The translations under genes were made by a program, and so were the position numbers. The notes under the pieces were generated by a model that ran no database searches, was not told the DNA's origin, and saw nothing but the letters and a program-made list of their open reading frames with translations. Shown piece by piece: positions 1-6,943 of a stretch of DNA of 12,052 nt. Positions within the stretch are counted from its first letter, which is position 1. The number at the start of each line of letters is the position of its first letter. The DNA is from Paracoccaceae bacterium (lineage in GTDB: Bacteria; Pseudomonadota; Alphaproteobacteria; Rhodobacterales; Rhodobacteraceae), in NCBI GenBank assembly GCA_006227805.1, contig SBFT01000112.1, positions 1 to 12,052 on the forward strand, given 5' to 3'.

Positions 1-876
1 ATCAGCCTGCGCGGCGCCAAGGGCGTGCTGATCAACATCACCGGCAGCCACGACCTGACGCTGTTCGAACTGGACGAGGCCGCGAACCGCATCCGCGAGG
101 AAGTCGACCCCGAGGCCAACATCATCGTTGGCTCGACGCTCGACACCTCGATGGAAGGCCTGATGCGCGTCAGCGTCGTCGCCACCGGCATCGACGCCAG
201 CGAAAGCGCCCATGACATGCCGGTCCCGCGCCGCTCGATGAAGCAGCCGCTGACGCCGCCGGTCATGTCCGCACCCGCGCCGCGCCGCGAGGAAGCGCCG
301 ATGGCCGAGCCCGCCCAGACGCGCCCCGCGATGGCCGCGGACGAGCCGTCGCTCTTCGAAGACCTCGAGGACGAGCAGACCGCCGCGTCCGCGATGGAGG
401 ACGGCGATTTCGGGGATGACGACCTGCAACAGGTCAGCGATGACGACCTGCCGCCCCCGGCCTATCGTCCGCAAGTGGCCGAGTTCCAGCCGCGCACGGC
501 GGATTTCGAGCCCGAGGACGTGGCCGAGACCTTCGTCGCGCCCAAGCCGCGCGCGGCCGGCACCCCGTCGCCCGAGGCGCTCGAGCGGCTGCGGGCCGCG
601 GCCCAGCGGGTTCCGACCGCGGCAGGCGCCCCGCCGCGTCCCCAGGCCTCCGGCGTGGCGGCAGAGAAGCCGCGTTTCGGCATCAACTCGCTGATCAACC
701 GGATGACGGGCCATGCCTCGGACACGCCCGCTCAGGCCCCGCGTCAACAGCCCCCGGTCGCCCAGCGTCCGGCTCCGTCCCCGGCCGCCAGCGCCGCGCC
801 GAAGCCGCGCGACGCCGCCGAACCCGATCAGGAGCGCATCGAAATTCCGGCCTTCCTGCGCCGCCAGGCGAACTGA
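1..876 (+). CDS. ftsZ: Cell division protein FtsZ, C-terminal part (5' end outside window)
   Basis: FtsZ is the tubulin-like GTPase that polymerises into the cytoplasmic Z-ring. The frame is open from base 1 and ends in TGA at 874-876, giving 291 visible residues. Residues 1-63 are the end of the globular core, with the FtsZ-typical stretches GVLINITGSHDLTLFELDEA and GLMRVSVVATGI. Residues about 64-278 form a long low-complexity linker rich in Pro, Ala, Asp and Glu, with an acidic patch near residues 115-155. The last residues (IEIPAFLRRQAN) are the conserved C-terminal peptide that binds partners such as FtsA. Within the linker, FGINSLINRMTGH at about residues 225-237 looks like a short ordered island. 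The GTP-binding half is missing only because the window starts inside the gene. A strong terminator follows, so this is probably the end of the ftsQ-ftsA-ftsZ transcript. Identification is secure. Confidence 0.97.
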   Translation: MSLRGAKGVLINITGSHDLTLFELDEAANRIREEVDPEANIIVGSTLDTSMEGLMRVSVVATGIDASESAHDMPVPRRSMKQPLTPPVMSAPAPRREEAPMAEPAQTRPAMAADEPSLFEDLEDEQTAASAMEDGDFGDDDLQQVSDDDLPPPAYRPQVAEFQPRTADFEPEDVAETFVAPKPRAAGTPSPEALERLRAAAQRVPTAAGAPPRPQASGVAAEKPRFGINSLINRMTGHASDTPAQAPRQQPPVAQRPAPSPAASAAPKPRDAAEPDQERIEIPAFLRRQAN

Positions 877-897
877 TACCGGTCACAATTCTGTCGG

Positions 898-927
898 AAA
901 AGGCCGCCGATCGGCGGCCTTTTTCTT
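898..927 (+). terminator. Intrinsic terminator after ftsZ
   Basis: Bases 901-920 form a perfect 10+10 inverted repeat (AGGCCGCCGA/TCGGCGGCCT). It is preceded by AAA and followed by a T-rich run (TTTTCTTTC), so the stem can extend by A-U pairs. It lies 21 bp after the ftsZ stop. This is a textbook Rho-independent terminator and probably separates ftsZ from lpxC transcription. The A/T tracts on both sides could let it work in both directions. Confidence 0.9.
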
Positions 928-1091
928 TCAGGAACAGTGACTTGTGACGTGATAAGCAGCGTTTTGCCGAATTGTTACGTTTCTGTTTCAGTCGGTTGCA
1001 AAGAGTGAGTTGAGCTTCCGACCCGGCACCTTTACCGAGTTTTTTATCGATCCCATCTTGGGGATGCGGTCGAAACAGTCTCGGGTGGCGC
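928..1091 (+). promoter_or_regulatory. Upstream region of lpxC (probable promoter and leader)
   Basis: These 164 bp between the ftsZ terminator and lpxC hold no credible gene. The stretch from about 930 to 1060 is clearly richer in A/T than the flanking coding DNA, as expected for a promoter. I could not fix one convincing -35/-10 pair. The best-spaced candidate, TTGAGC (1010-1015) and TACCGA (1033-1038) with a 17-bp spacer, is weak. A 5-bp hairpin (ATCCC/GGGAT, 1050-1065) lies just upstream of the start codon. Because the terminator cuts off read-through from ftsZ, a promoter for lpxC is expected here; its exact location is inferred. Confidence 0.4.
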
Positions 1092-2015
1092 GTGCAGAAC
1101 ACCATCAAATCATCGGTAACCTTCGAGGGCGTCGGCCTGCATTCGGGCGAGCGCGCCCGCATGACGATCCGTCCCGCATCGGCCGAACACGGGATCTGGT
1201 TCCGCCGGACCGATGTGGTCGGCGTCGATCCGATGGTGCCCGCCCTCTGGGATGTCGTGGAACAGACCCAGCTCTGCACCCGTCTCGTGAATGCCGCGGG
1301 CGTCTCGGTCTCGACGGTCGAGCACGTGATGGCGGCCCTTGCGGGATGCGGCGTGCACAACGCCCTGATCGAGATCGACGGCCCCGAGGTCCCGATCCTC
1401 GACGGGTCCTCGGTGCCCTTCGTGCGCGGCATCTTCGGGCGCGGCCTGCGGCGGCTGTCGGCTCCGGTCCGCGCGCTCCGGGTGTTGCAGACGGTCAGCG
1501 TCGAACGCGACGGCGCCAGGGCGACCCTGTCGCCGTCCGACACGCTGCGCATCGATTTCCACATCGACTTCATCGACGCGGCCATCGGACGCCAGTCGAA
1601 GTCGCTGGTGATGAACAACGGCACCTTCGCGCGGGAATTGTCGGACAGCCGCACCTTCTGCCGCCAGTCGGACGTCGAGGCGATGCAGGCTTCGGGCCTC
1701 GCGCTTGGCGGCGCGCCCGGCGAGAACGCGGTCGTCTTCGACGGCGACCGGATCGCCAGCCCGGGCGGCCTGCGCCACGCCGACGAACCGGTGCGCCACA
1801 AGATGCTGGATGCGCTGGGCGACCTCGCGCTGGCGGGCGCGCCGATCCTCGGTCATTACACCGGGATCCGCGCGGGCCATGCCCTGACCAACGAGTTGCT
1901 GCGGCGCCTCTTCGCCACCCCCGGCGCGGTGCACATGATCGTCTGCGACGATGCCCAGGCCGCCCGGCTGCCGGGCTTCGGTCTGAACTGGTCGGAAATC
2001 CCCCAGGTCGCCTGA
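1092..2015 (+). CDS. lpxC: UDP-3-O-acyl-N-acetylglucosamine deacetylase LpxC
   Basis: LpxC is a cytoplasmic zinc amidase that removes the acetyl group from UDP-3-O-acyl-GlcNAc, the committed step of lipid A synthesis. The 307-residue length matches the family (about 305). Catalytic features are all visible: the STVEHVMAAL motif supplies general base E77 and zinc ligand H78; VRHKMLDALGD supplies zinc ligands H236 and D240; the GIRAGHALTNELL stretch supplies catalytic H263. The N-terminal VTFEGVGLHSGERARMTIRPA is the usual family opening. The start is GTG at 1092, chosen because this N-terminus aligns with LpxC homologues. Only a weak GGTGG (1084-1088) serves as a ribosome site. Its place after ftsZ and before bamD is the usual alphaproteobacterial order. 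The tail (SEIPQVA) does not look like the E. coli LpxC degradation signal recognised by FtsH, so turnover may differ; this is inference. Confidence 0.97.
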   Translation: MQNTIKSSVTFEGVGLHSGERARMTIRPASAEHGIWFRRTDVVGVDPMVPALWDVVEQTQLCTRLVNAAGVSVSTVEHVMAALAGCGVHNALIEIDGPEVPILDGSSVPFVRGIFGRGLRRLSAPVRALRVLQTVSVERDGARATLSPSDTLRIDFHIDFIDAAIGRQSKSLVMNNGTFARELSDSRTFCRQSDVEAMQASGLALGGAPGENAVVFDGDRIASPGGLRHADEPVRHKMLDALGDLALAGAPILGHYTGIRAGHALTNELLRRLFATPGAVHMIVCDDAQAARLPGFGLNWSEIPQVA

Positions 2016-2066
2016 TCCGGTGCCGCAGACACGGCGATTGTCCGGGCAGGCGCATCACTTAAGGCG

Positions 2067-2095
2067 TTTTGCACCGCTTTCTAATGTGCTAGACC
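2067..2095 (+). promoter_or_regulatory. Possible sigma-70-type promoter for bamD-recN
   Basis: TTTTGC (2067-2072) and TAGACC (2090-2095) are separated by 17 bp in a locally A/T-richer part of the 133-bp lpxC-bamD gap. TTGCAC (2069-2074) is an alternative -35 with a 15-bp spacer. The -10 match is imperfect. A promoter here is plausible because the gap is long for this compact region, but lpxC read-through is also possible since no terminator follows lpxC. Confidence 0.35.
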
Positions 2096-2148
2096 AAGCG
2101 CAAAGCAGGGGGCGAGTGCCCCGTCACGGGCGGTAAGGAAGACCACGG

Positions 2149-3033
2149 ATGACCCGAGCAGGCCTGAGATTCCGACTGGACAGCGTGATCCGTCTGGCCG
2201 GCGTTGCGGTGTTGAGCCTGGCCCTGGCCGGATGCGGCGGCGGCACGGGCGGCCTGTTCGGAGGGCCCGCGGCGGACCGCACCGAATCGCTGGAAGCTTT
2301 CACGCCGGAACAGATCTTCGAGCGCGCCGAATTCGAACTCGAACGCGGTCGCACCGACGACGCCGCCTACTACTTCTCGGAAGTCGAGCGTCTCTATCCC
2401 TATTCCACCTGGGCGCGGCGGGCGCTGATCATGCAGGCCTTCTCCTACCACCAGGGCCGGGACTACCCGAATTCGCGTGCCACGGCGCAGCGCTACATCG
2501 ACTTCTACCCGGCCTCGGACGACGCGGCCTATGCGCAGTACCTGCTGGCGCTCAGCTATTACGACCAGATCGACGAGGTCGGCCGCGACCAGGGCCTGAC
2601 CTTCCAGGCTCTCCAGGCGCTGCGCGCGGTGATCGAACGCTATCCGGACAGCGAATATGCCGACAGCGCGATCCTGAAATTCGACCTGGCCTTCGACCAC
2701 CTCGCGGGCAAGGAGATGGAGATCGGTCGCTATTACCTCCGGCGCAGTCACTTCACCTCGGCGATCAACCGGTTCCGGGTCGTGGTCGAGGATTTCCAGA
2801 CGACCAGCCATACACCCGAGGCGCTGCACCGGCTGGTCGAGGCCTATCTGTCGCTGGGCCTGACCGACGAGGCGCAGACCGCGGGCGCGATCCTGGGCTA
2901 CAACTACCAGTCGTCCGAGTGGTACGAGGACAGCTTCCGTCTGCTGACCGGTCGGGGTCTCGAACCGCGGGTGCGGGGCGACAGCTGGCTGGCGTCCATC
3001 TACCGCCAGATGGTCAAGGGCGAATGGCTCTGA
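2149..3033 (+). CDS. bamD: Outer membrane protein assembly factor BamD (ComL/YfiO family lipoprotein)
   Basis: BamD is the essential periplasmic lipoprotein of the BAM complex, which folds beta-barrel proteins into the outer membrane together with BamA. The 294-residue product begins with a lipoprotein signal peptide: basic N-terminus, hydrophobic stretch at about 13-27, and lipobox LAGC with the lipidated cysteine at C29. A Gly-rich spacer follows, then tetratricopeptide-like helices from about residue 50. Typical BamD motifs include FERAEFELERGRTDDAAYYF, FSYHQGRDYPNSRATAQRYI and YYLRRSHFTSAINRFRVVVE. The length is somewhat above E. coli BamD (245 residues), as is common in alphaproteobacteria. 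The ATG start is supported by a good Shine-Dalgarno sequence, TAAGGAAG (2134-2141), 7 bp upstream. It is followed after 36 bp by recN. Confident by motifs and context. Confidence 0.95.
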   Translation: MTRAGLRFRLDSVIRLAGVAVLSLALAGCGGGTGGLFGGPAADRTESLEAFTPEQIFERAEFELERGRTDDAAYYFSEVERLYPYSTWARRALIMQAFSYHQGRDYPNSRATAQRYIDFYPASDDAAYAQYLLALSYYDQIDEVGRDQGLTFQALQALRAVIERYPDSEYADSAILKFDLAFDHLAGKEMEIGRYYLRRSHFTSAINRFRVVVEDFQTTSHTPEALHRLVEAYLSLGLTDEAQTAGAILGYNYQSSEWYEDSFRLLTGRGLEPRVRGDSWLASIYRQMVKGEWL

Positions 3034-3037
3034 CAGG

Positions 3038-3058
3038 CGGCGGGCGGTTCGCCCGCCG
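3038..3058 (+). other. Strong GC hairpin between bamD and recN
   Basis: CGGCGGGCG (3038-3046) and CGCCCGCCG (3050-3058) are perfect inverted repeats with a 3-base loop GTT. No T-tract follows, so it is not a standard terminator. It ends 11 bp before the recN ATG and overlaps the area where a ribosome-binding site would lie. It may protect the 3' end of the bamD message or reduce recN translation; both are inferences. Confidence 0.55.
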
Positions 3059-3069
3059 ATGGCCGACCG

Positions 3070-4719
3070 ATGCTGCGCGCGCTTGAAATCCACGACATGC
3101 TGATCATCGACCGGCTGCATCTGACGCTGCAGCCGGGTCTGAACGTGCTGACGGGCGAAACCGGCGCGGGCAAGTCGATCCTGCTGGACAGCCTGGGCTT
3201 CGTCCTCGGCTGGCGCGGGCGCGCCGATCTGGTGCGGCAGGGGGCCGAACAGGGCGAGGTGACGGCCGTCTTCGACCTGGCCGAGGGTCATCCCGCGCGC
3301 GCGGTGCTGGCCGAGGCGGGCCTGCCGGTCGAGGACGAGTTGATCCTGCGCCGCGTCAACGACGCCTCGGGGCGCAAGACCGCCTGGATCAACGACCGCC
3401 GGGCCAGCGGCGAGGCGCTGCGCGCCCTCTCGGATGTCCTGGTGGAACTGCATGGACAGCACGACGACACCGGCCTTCTGAACCCCCGTGGCCACCGCGC
3501 GCTGCTGGACGCCTTCGGGGGTCTCGAGGCGGCCCGCGCCGCGACCCGAGCCGCCTGGAGCGCGCAGACCCGCGCCGCCCGCGCGCTGGAGGAGCTTCAG
3601 GCCAGGGTCGACGCCGCCCGCGCCGAGGAAGACTTCCTGCGCCATGCGGTGGCCGAACTCGACAGGCTGAACCCCCTGCCGGGCGAGGACGCGGACCTCG
3701 ACGCCGCCCGCCGCCGGATGCAGGGCGCGGCCCGCATCCGCGACGACATCGCGCGGGCCCATCAGCTTCTGGGCGGTGACGGCGCCGAGGCGGCGCTGGC
3801 CGAGGCCACGCGCTGGCTGGAAGGCGTGGGGGACCGCGCCGGGGGGCTGCTGGACGAACCGCTCGCCGCGCTGGGCCGCGCGCTGATCGAACTGGGCGAG
3901 GCGGCCGACGGGGTCGAACGCGCGCTCTCCTCGCTCGATTTCGACCCCGCGGACCTCGAAGCGACCGAGGAGCGTCTCTTCGCGATCCGAGCGCTGGCGC
4001 GCAAGCATGGCCAGGCGCCGGACGACCTCGGGGACTTCGCGCAGGACCTGCGCGCGCGCCTCGCCGCGCTCGATGCCGGCGAGACCGACCTGACCCGGCA
4101 CCAGAAGGACCTCGCGGCGGCGCGGGCCGAGTATGAACGGGCCGCGTCCGGGCTGAGCCGCGCGCGCGCGGACGCGGCGCGCCGCCTCGATGCGGCGGTG
4201 ATGGCGGAACTGGCGCCGCTGAAGATGGAACGCGCGGTCTTCGAGACGCGGCTCGAGCCGGGCGATCCCGGCCCCGAGGGCAGCGACCTCGTGACCTTCA
4301 CGGTCGCCACGAACCCCGGCGCGCCGGCGGGTCCCCTGAACCGCATTGCCTCGGGCGGCGAACTCAGCCGGTTCCTTCTGGCGCTGAAGGTCTGCCTGAC
4401 CGCCGATGACAGCCATCGCACGCTGATCTTCGACGAGATCGACCGCGGCGTCGGCGGCGCCACCGCCGATGCGGTCGGGCGGCGGCTGGCGCAATTGTCG
4501 GCGGGCGGCCAGATCCTGGTCGTGACCCATTCGCCCCAGGTCGCGGCGCGCGGGGCGCATCACTGGCGGGTCGAGAAACGCGTCGAGGCGGGCGCGACGC
4601 TGTCGACCGTCACGCCTCTTGCCGCGCCCCAGCGCGTGGACGAGATCGCGCGGATGCTGGCCGGCGACACCGTGACCGACGAGGCCCGCGCCGCCGCCCG
4701 CGCGCTGCTGGCGGGCTAG
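3070..4719 (+). CDS. recN: DNA repair protein RecN
   Basis: RecN is a cytoplasmic SMC-like ATPase that acts early in repair of DNA double-strand breaks. The product has 549 residues, close to E. coli RecN (553). Domains in order: N-terminal ATPase half with Walker A GETGAGKS (29-36) and a VELHGQHD motif near 130; a long central Ala/Arg/Glu/Asp-rich region typical of the antiparallel coiled coil (about 150-375); and a C-terminal ATPase half with ABC signature ASGGELSRF (427-435), Walker B LIFDEID (452-458) and the switch histidine in VVTHSP (H487). The ATG at 3070 gives the family-typical opening MLRALEIHDM. No good Shine-Dalgarno is visible, so translation may depend on coupling with bamD 36 bp upstream. 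No alphaproteobacterial LexA box (GTTC-N7-GTTC) is seen upstream of it. Confidence 0.97.
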   Translation: MLRALEIHDMLIIDRLHLTLQPGLNVLTGETGAGKSILLDSLGFVLGWRGRADLVRQGAEQGEVTAVFDLAEGHPARAVLAEAGLPVEDELILRRVNDASGRKTAWINDRRASGEALRALSDVLVELHGQHDDTGLLNPRGHRALLDAFGGLEAARAATRAAWSAQTRAARALEELQARVDAARAEEDFLRHAVAELDRLNPLPGEDADLDAARRRMQGAARIRDDIARAHQLLGGDGAEAALAEATRWLEGVGDRAGGLLDEPLAALGRALIELGEAADGVERALSSLDFDPADLEATEERLFAIRALARKHGQAPDDLGDFAQDLRARLAALDAGETDLTRHQKDLAAARAEYERAASGLSRARADAARRLDAAVMAELAPLKMERAVFETRLEPGDPGPEGSDLVTFTVATNPGAPAGPLNRIASGGELSRFLLALKVCLTADDSHRTLIFDEIDRGVGGATADAVGRRLAQLSAGGQILVVTHSPQVAARGAHHWRVEKRVEAGATLSTVTPLAAPQRVDEIARMLAGDTVTDEARAAARALLAG

Positions 4720-4749
4720 GACCGCCACGGCGCCCTGCCCGCACGGGGG

Positions 4750-4773
4750 GCCCTTGCCTCATGCAAGGGCTTT
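4750..4773 (+). terminator. Probable intrinsic terminator after recN
   Basis: GCCCTTGC (4750-4757) and GCAAGGGC (4763-4770) form a perfect 8-bp stem with loop CTCAT, followed by TTT and then CGGGGTTT. The U-tract is short, so efficiency is uncertain, but position (31 bp after the recN stop) and stem quality support termination of the lpxC/bamD-recN transcript. Confidence 0.7.
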
Positions 4774-4778
4774 CGGGG

Positions 4779-4807
4779 TTTCCGCCGCGTCAAAGCTGTC
4801 ATAGACA
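4779..4807 (+). promoter_or_regulatory. Possible promoter of the ClC gene
   Basis: TTTCCG (4779-4784) and TAGACA (4802-4807) are spaced by 17 bp, with an A-rich stretch (AAGGAAAAAACAAAG) just downstream. A promoter is expected between the recN terminator and clc, but the -35 match is poor. The -10 resembles the TAGACC proposed in front of bamD. Confidence 0.3.
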
Positions 4808-4839
4808 AGGAAAAAACAAAGCCTGACAGGTCTGGCCAC

Positions 4840-6525
4840 ATGGCCCGCACACGCAGCATCCTCTCCGAACAGCGCGACCAGGCGGTCATCGCCCTGAAGG
4901 ACGCCTGGCATGTGCTTGTCCATCGCGGCCCCAGCCAGATCCAGTTCTGGTTCATCGCCCTTCTGATCGGGATCGCGGCGGGCTTTGCGGCCCTGTTCTT
5001 CCGCAAGGGGATCGAGGCGCTCGAGGCGTTCCTCTATCGCGCCGACGGGACCGAGACGATCCATTCCGCCGCCGCCCAGATGCCCTGGTATCTGCTGCTG
5101 CTGATCCCCGCCACCGGGGGCCTGATCGTGGGGCTGATCCTGCACCGCTTCACCCCCGACGGCCGGGTGCGATCGGTCGCCGACGTGATCGAGGGCGCGG
5201 CGCTGCGCGACGGGCGGGTCGAGACGCGCGCGGGCCTCGCCTCGGCTGCGGCCTCGCTGATCACGCTGGGATCGGGGGGGTCCTCGGGGCGGGAGGGGCC
5301 CGTGGTGCATCTGGCCGCCGTGATCTCGACCAAGGTCTGCCGCTGGATCAAGGCGGACGGGATCACCGGGCGCGACCTTCTGGGCTGCGCGGTCGCCGCG
5401 GCGGTCTCGGCCAGTTTCAACGCGCCCATCGCGGGGGCCTTGTTCGCGCTGGAAGTCGTGCTGCGCCATTTCGCCGTCCATGCCTTCGCGCCGATCGTCA
5501 TCGCATCCGCCGCCGGAACGGTGATCAACCGGCTGGAATTCGGCGATGTCACGGAATTCGCGCTGGCCGCCCCCGGCACGCTGCAATTCTACGTCGAACT
5601 GCCTGCTTTCCTGCTTCTGGGGCTGACCAGCGGCCTGGTCGCGGTGGCGCTGATGAAGGCGATCTTCTTCGCCGAGGATGTCGGCAACCATCTTCAGGCG
5701 CGCACCGGCTTGCCCCGCTGGCTGCGCCCGGCTGTCGCCGGGCTGATGCTGGGCGGGCTGGCGATCTTCTTTCCCCACATCGTCGGCGTGGGCTACGAGA
5801 CGACCTCGCGCGCGCTGACGGGCCAGCTTCTCCTGCACGAGGCCGTGGTTTTCGCCATCCTCAAGACCATCGCTGTCGCCATCACCATGGGCGGGCGCAT
5901 GGGCGGCGGGGTGTTCTCGCCCGCGCTGATGCTGGGGGCGCTGACGGGCCTTGCCTTCGGGCTGATCGCCACGGCGATCTTTCCGGATGTCTCGGGGTCC
6001 TACACGCTCTATGCGCTGGCGGGCATGGGGGCGGTGGCGGCGGCGGTTCTGGGGGCGCCGATCTCGACCACGCTGATCGTGTTCGAACTGACGGGCGACT
6101 GGCAGACGGGGCTGGCGGTGATGGTGGCGGTGTCGCTGTCCACCGCGCTCGCCTCGCGCCTCGTGGACCGGTCCTTCTTCCTGACCCAGCTCGAACGGCG
6201 CGGCATCCACCTGGCCGCGGGACCGCAGGCCTATCTACTGTCCACGTTCCGGGTGTCCTCGGTGATGCGCGCCCCCGATCACGACCGCGCTGCCCCCGTC
6301 ACCCAATGCTGGGAGATGATCGGCGAGGGGATCTACATCGATGCGGGGGCCACGCTGGAGGCGGCCTTGCCCGTCTTCGACCGCACCGGCGTCACCTTCA
6401 TTCCCGTGGTCAGCCTGACAGGCCCCGACAATGCGCCCGAACTGCGCGGCGCGCTGTTCCATGTCGATGCGCTGAAGGCCTATAACCGGGCGCTGGCCGC
6501 GACCGCGGCCGAGGAACATTCCTGA
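4840..6525 (+). CDS. ClC-family chloride channel/transporter
   Basis: An integral inner-membrane protein of 561 residues in the ClC family (chloride channels and Cl-/H+ antiporters). Hydrophobic helices run from about residue 34 to 450. ClC anion-path motifs are present: GSSGREGPVV with gating glutamate E152 (E148 in E. coli ClC-ec1), FNAPIAG (193-199), and GGVFSP (356-361, the GxFxP motif). The first filter motif GSGIPE is replaced by RSVADV (111-116), keeping only the serine. The internal proton glutamate (E203 in ClC-ec1) is V206, next to conserved E205, and the position of Y445 appears to be F447. The C-terminal 95 residues look like a partial or degenerate CBS domain (about 490-550). The start ATG has ACAGG (4826-4830) 9 bp upstream. 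It may carry Cl- or another anion as channel or exchanger; sequence alone does not decide. It stands alone on the plus strand. Confidence 0.93.
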   Translation: MARTRSILSEQRDQAVIALKDAWHVLVHRGPSQIQFWFIALLIGIAAGFAALFFRKGIEALEAFLYRADGTETIHSAAAQMPWYLLLLIPATGGLIVGLILHRFTPDGRVRSVADVIEGAALRDGRVETRAGLASAAASLITLGSGGSSGREGPVVHLAAVISTKVCRWIKADGITGRDLLGCAVAAAVSASFNAPIAGALFALEVVLRHFAVHAFAPIVIASAAGTVINRLEFGDVTEFALAAPGTLQFYVELPAFLLLGLTSGLVAVALMKAIFFAEDVGNHLQARTGLPRWLRPAVAGLMLGGLAIFFPHIVGVGYETTSRALTGQLLLHEAVVFAILKTIAVAITMGGRMGGGVFSPALMLGALTGLAFGLIATAIFPDVSGSYTLYALAGMGAVAAAVLGAPISTTLIVFELTGDWQTGLAVMVAVSLSTALASRLVDRSFFLTQLERRGIHLAAGPQAYLLSTFRVSSVMRAPDHDRAAPVTQCWEMIGEGIYIDAGATLEAALPVFDRTGVTFIPVVSLTGPDNAPELRGALFHVDALKAYNRALAATAAEEHS

Positions 6526-6529
6526 ACGG

Positions 6530-6874
6530 TCAGACCCGTTCGACCGTCACCTTGTCGCCCACGTAGAAGGCCAGGTGATCCTTGATCGGGGCGACGCCCT
6601 CCTTGGGGGTCTCGTAGCTCCAGACCGCGTTCGGGATCGTCTCGGACTTGGTCACGATCGAGAAATAGCTGGCATCGCCCTTGTGGGGGCAATGCGTGGT
6701 CTTCTCGGTCCGGTCGAGGAAAGCCATCGCCACGTCCTCGCGCGGGAAATAGATGACGAAGGGGTAATCGCCCTCGGTCAGTTCCAGCGCGTTGCGGCTC
6801 TCGCCCAGAACGGCCCCGCCCGAACGCACGGTCCAGACGCCTTCGGCTTTCCGGATGCGGATGTGGTCTGCCAT
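6530..6874 (-). CDS. DUF427 domain protein
   Basis: A small 114-residue soluble protein, all of it one DUF427 domain (PF04248). It shows the family core CPHKGDASYFS (62-72), a W-S-Y motif (85-87) and a C-terminal LAFYVGDKV strand. It has no signal peptide or membrane segment, so it is probably cytoplasmic. Biochemical function is not established for the family as far as I know, so none is given. The ATG is supported by AGGAG (complement of 6882-6886) 7 bp upstream. It is the last gene of the minus-strand group, 69 bp after pepP, and its stop codon lies 4 bp from that of the convergent ClC gene, with no terminator in between. The 69-bp gap is very GC-rich and holds no clear promoter or terminator. 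Confidence 0.9.
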   Translation of the reverse strand: MADHIRIRKAEGVWTVRSGGAVLGESRNALELTEGDYPFVIYFPREDVAMAFLDRTEKTTHCPHKGDASYFSIVTKSETIPNAVWSYETPKEGVAPIKDHLAFYVGDKVTVERV

Positions 6875-6943
6875 CTGGTGGCTCCTCTCTCTTGCTGCTG
6901 CGCCGCCCGCGGGCCCCCCGGCCTGCCGGGCGTGCGGCGCCGG

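Noticed and set aside
695..1801. 368-residue minus-strand frame across the ftsZ-lpxC gap
   Set aside because: It passes through the ftsZ terminator and the lpxC coding region and shows no recognisable motif; no credible start or ribosome site.
2109..2130. Two short overlapping hairpins in the bamD leader (GGGGC/GCCCC and CCCG/CGGG)
   Set aside because: Stems of 4-5 bp are common by chance in GC-rich DNA and no aptamer-like or switch pattern is visible.
3047..3061. Possible LexA (SOS) box before recN
   Set aside because: GTTC is followed after 7 bases by GATG rather than GTTC, so only a half-site is present, and it is explained by the hairpin loop.
2089..4728. 879-residue open frame on the minus strand across bamD and recN
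   Set aside because: It is antisense to two well-recognised genes. Its protein is Arg/Gln/Ala-rich low complexity with no family motif. Long stop-free antisense frames are expected in high-GC coding DNA.
4759..6210. 483-residue open frame on the minus strand opposite the ClC gene
   Set aside because: Runs of Gln, Arg, Asp and Gly without domain signs, directly antisense to conserved ClC motifs.
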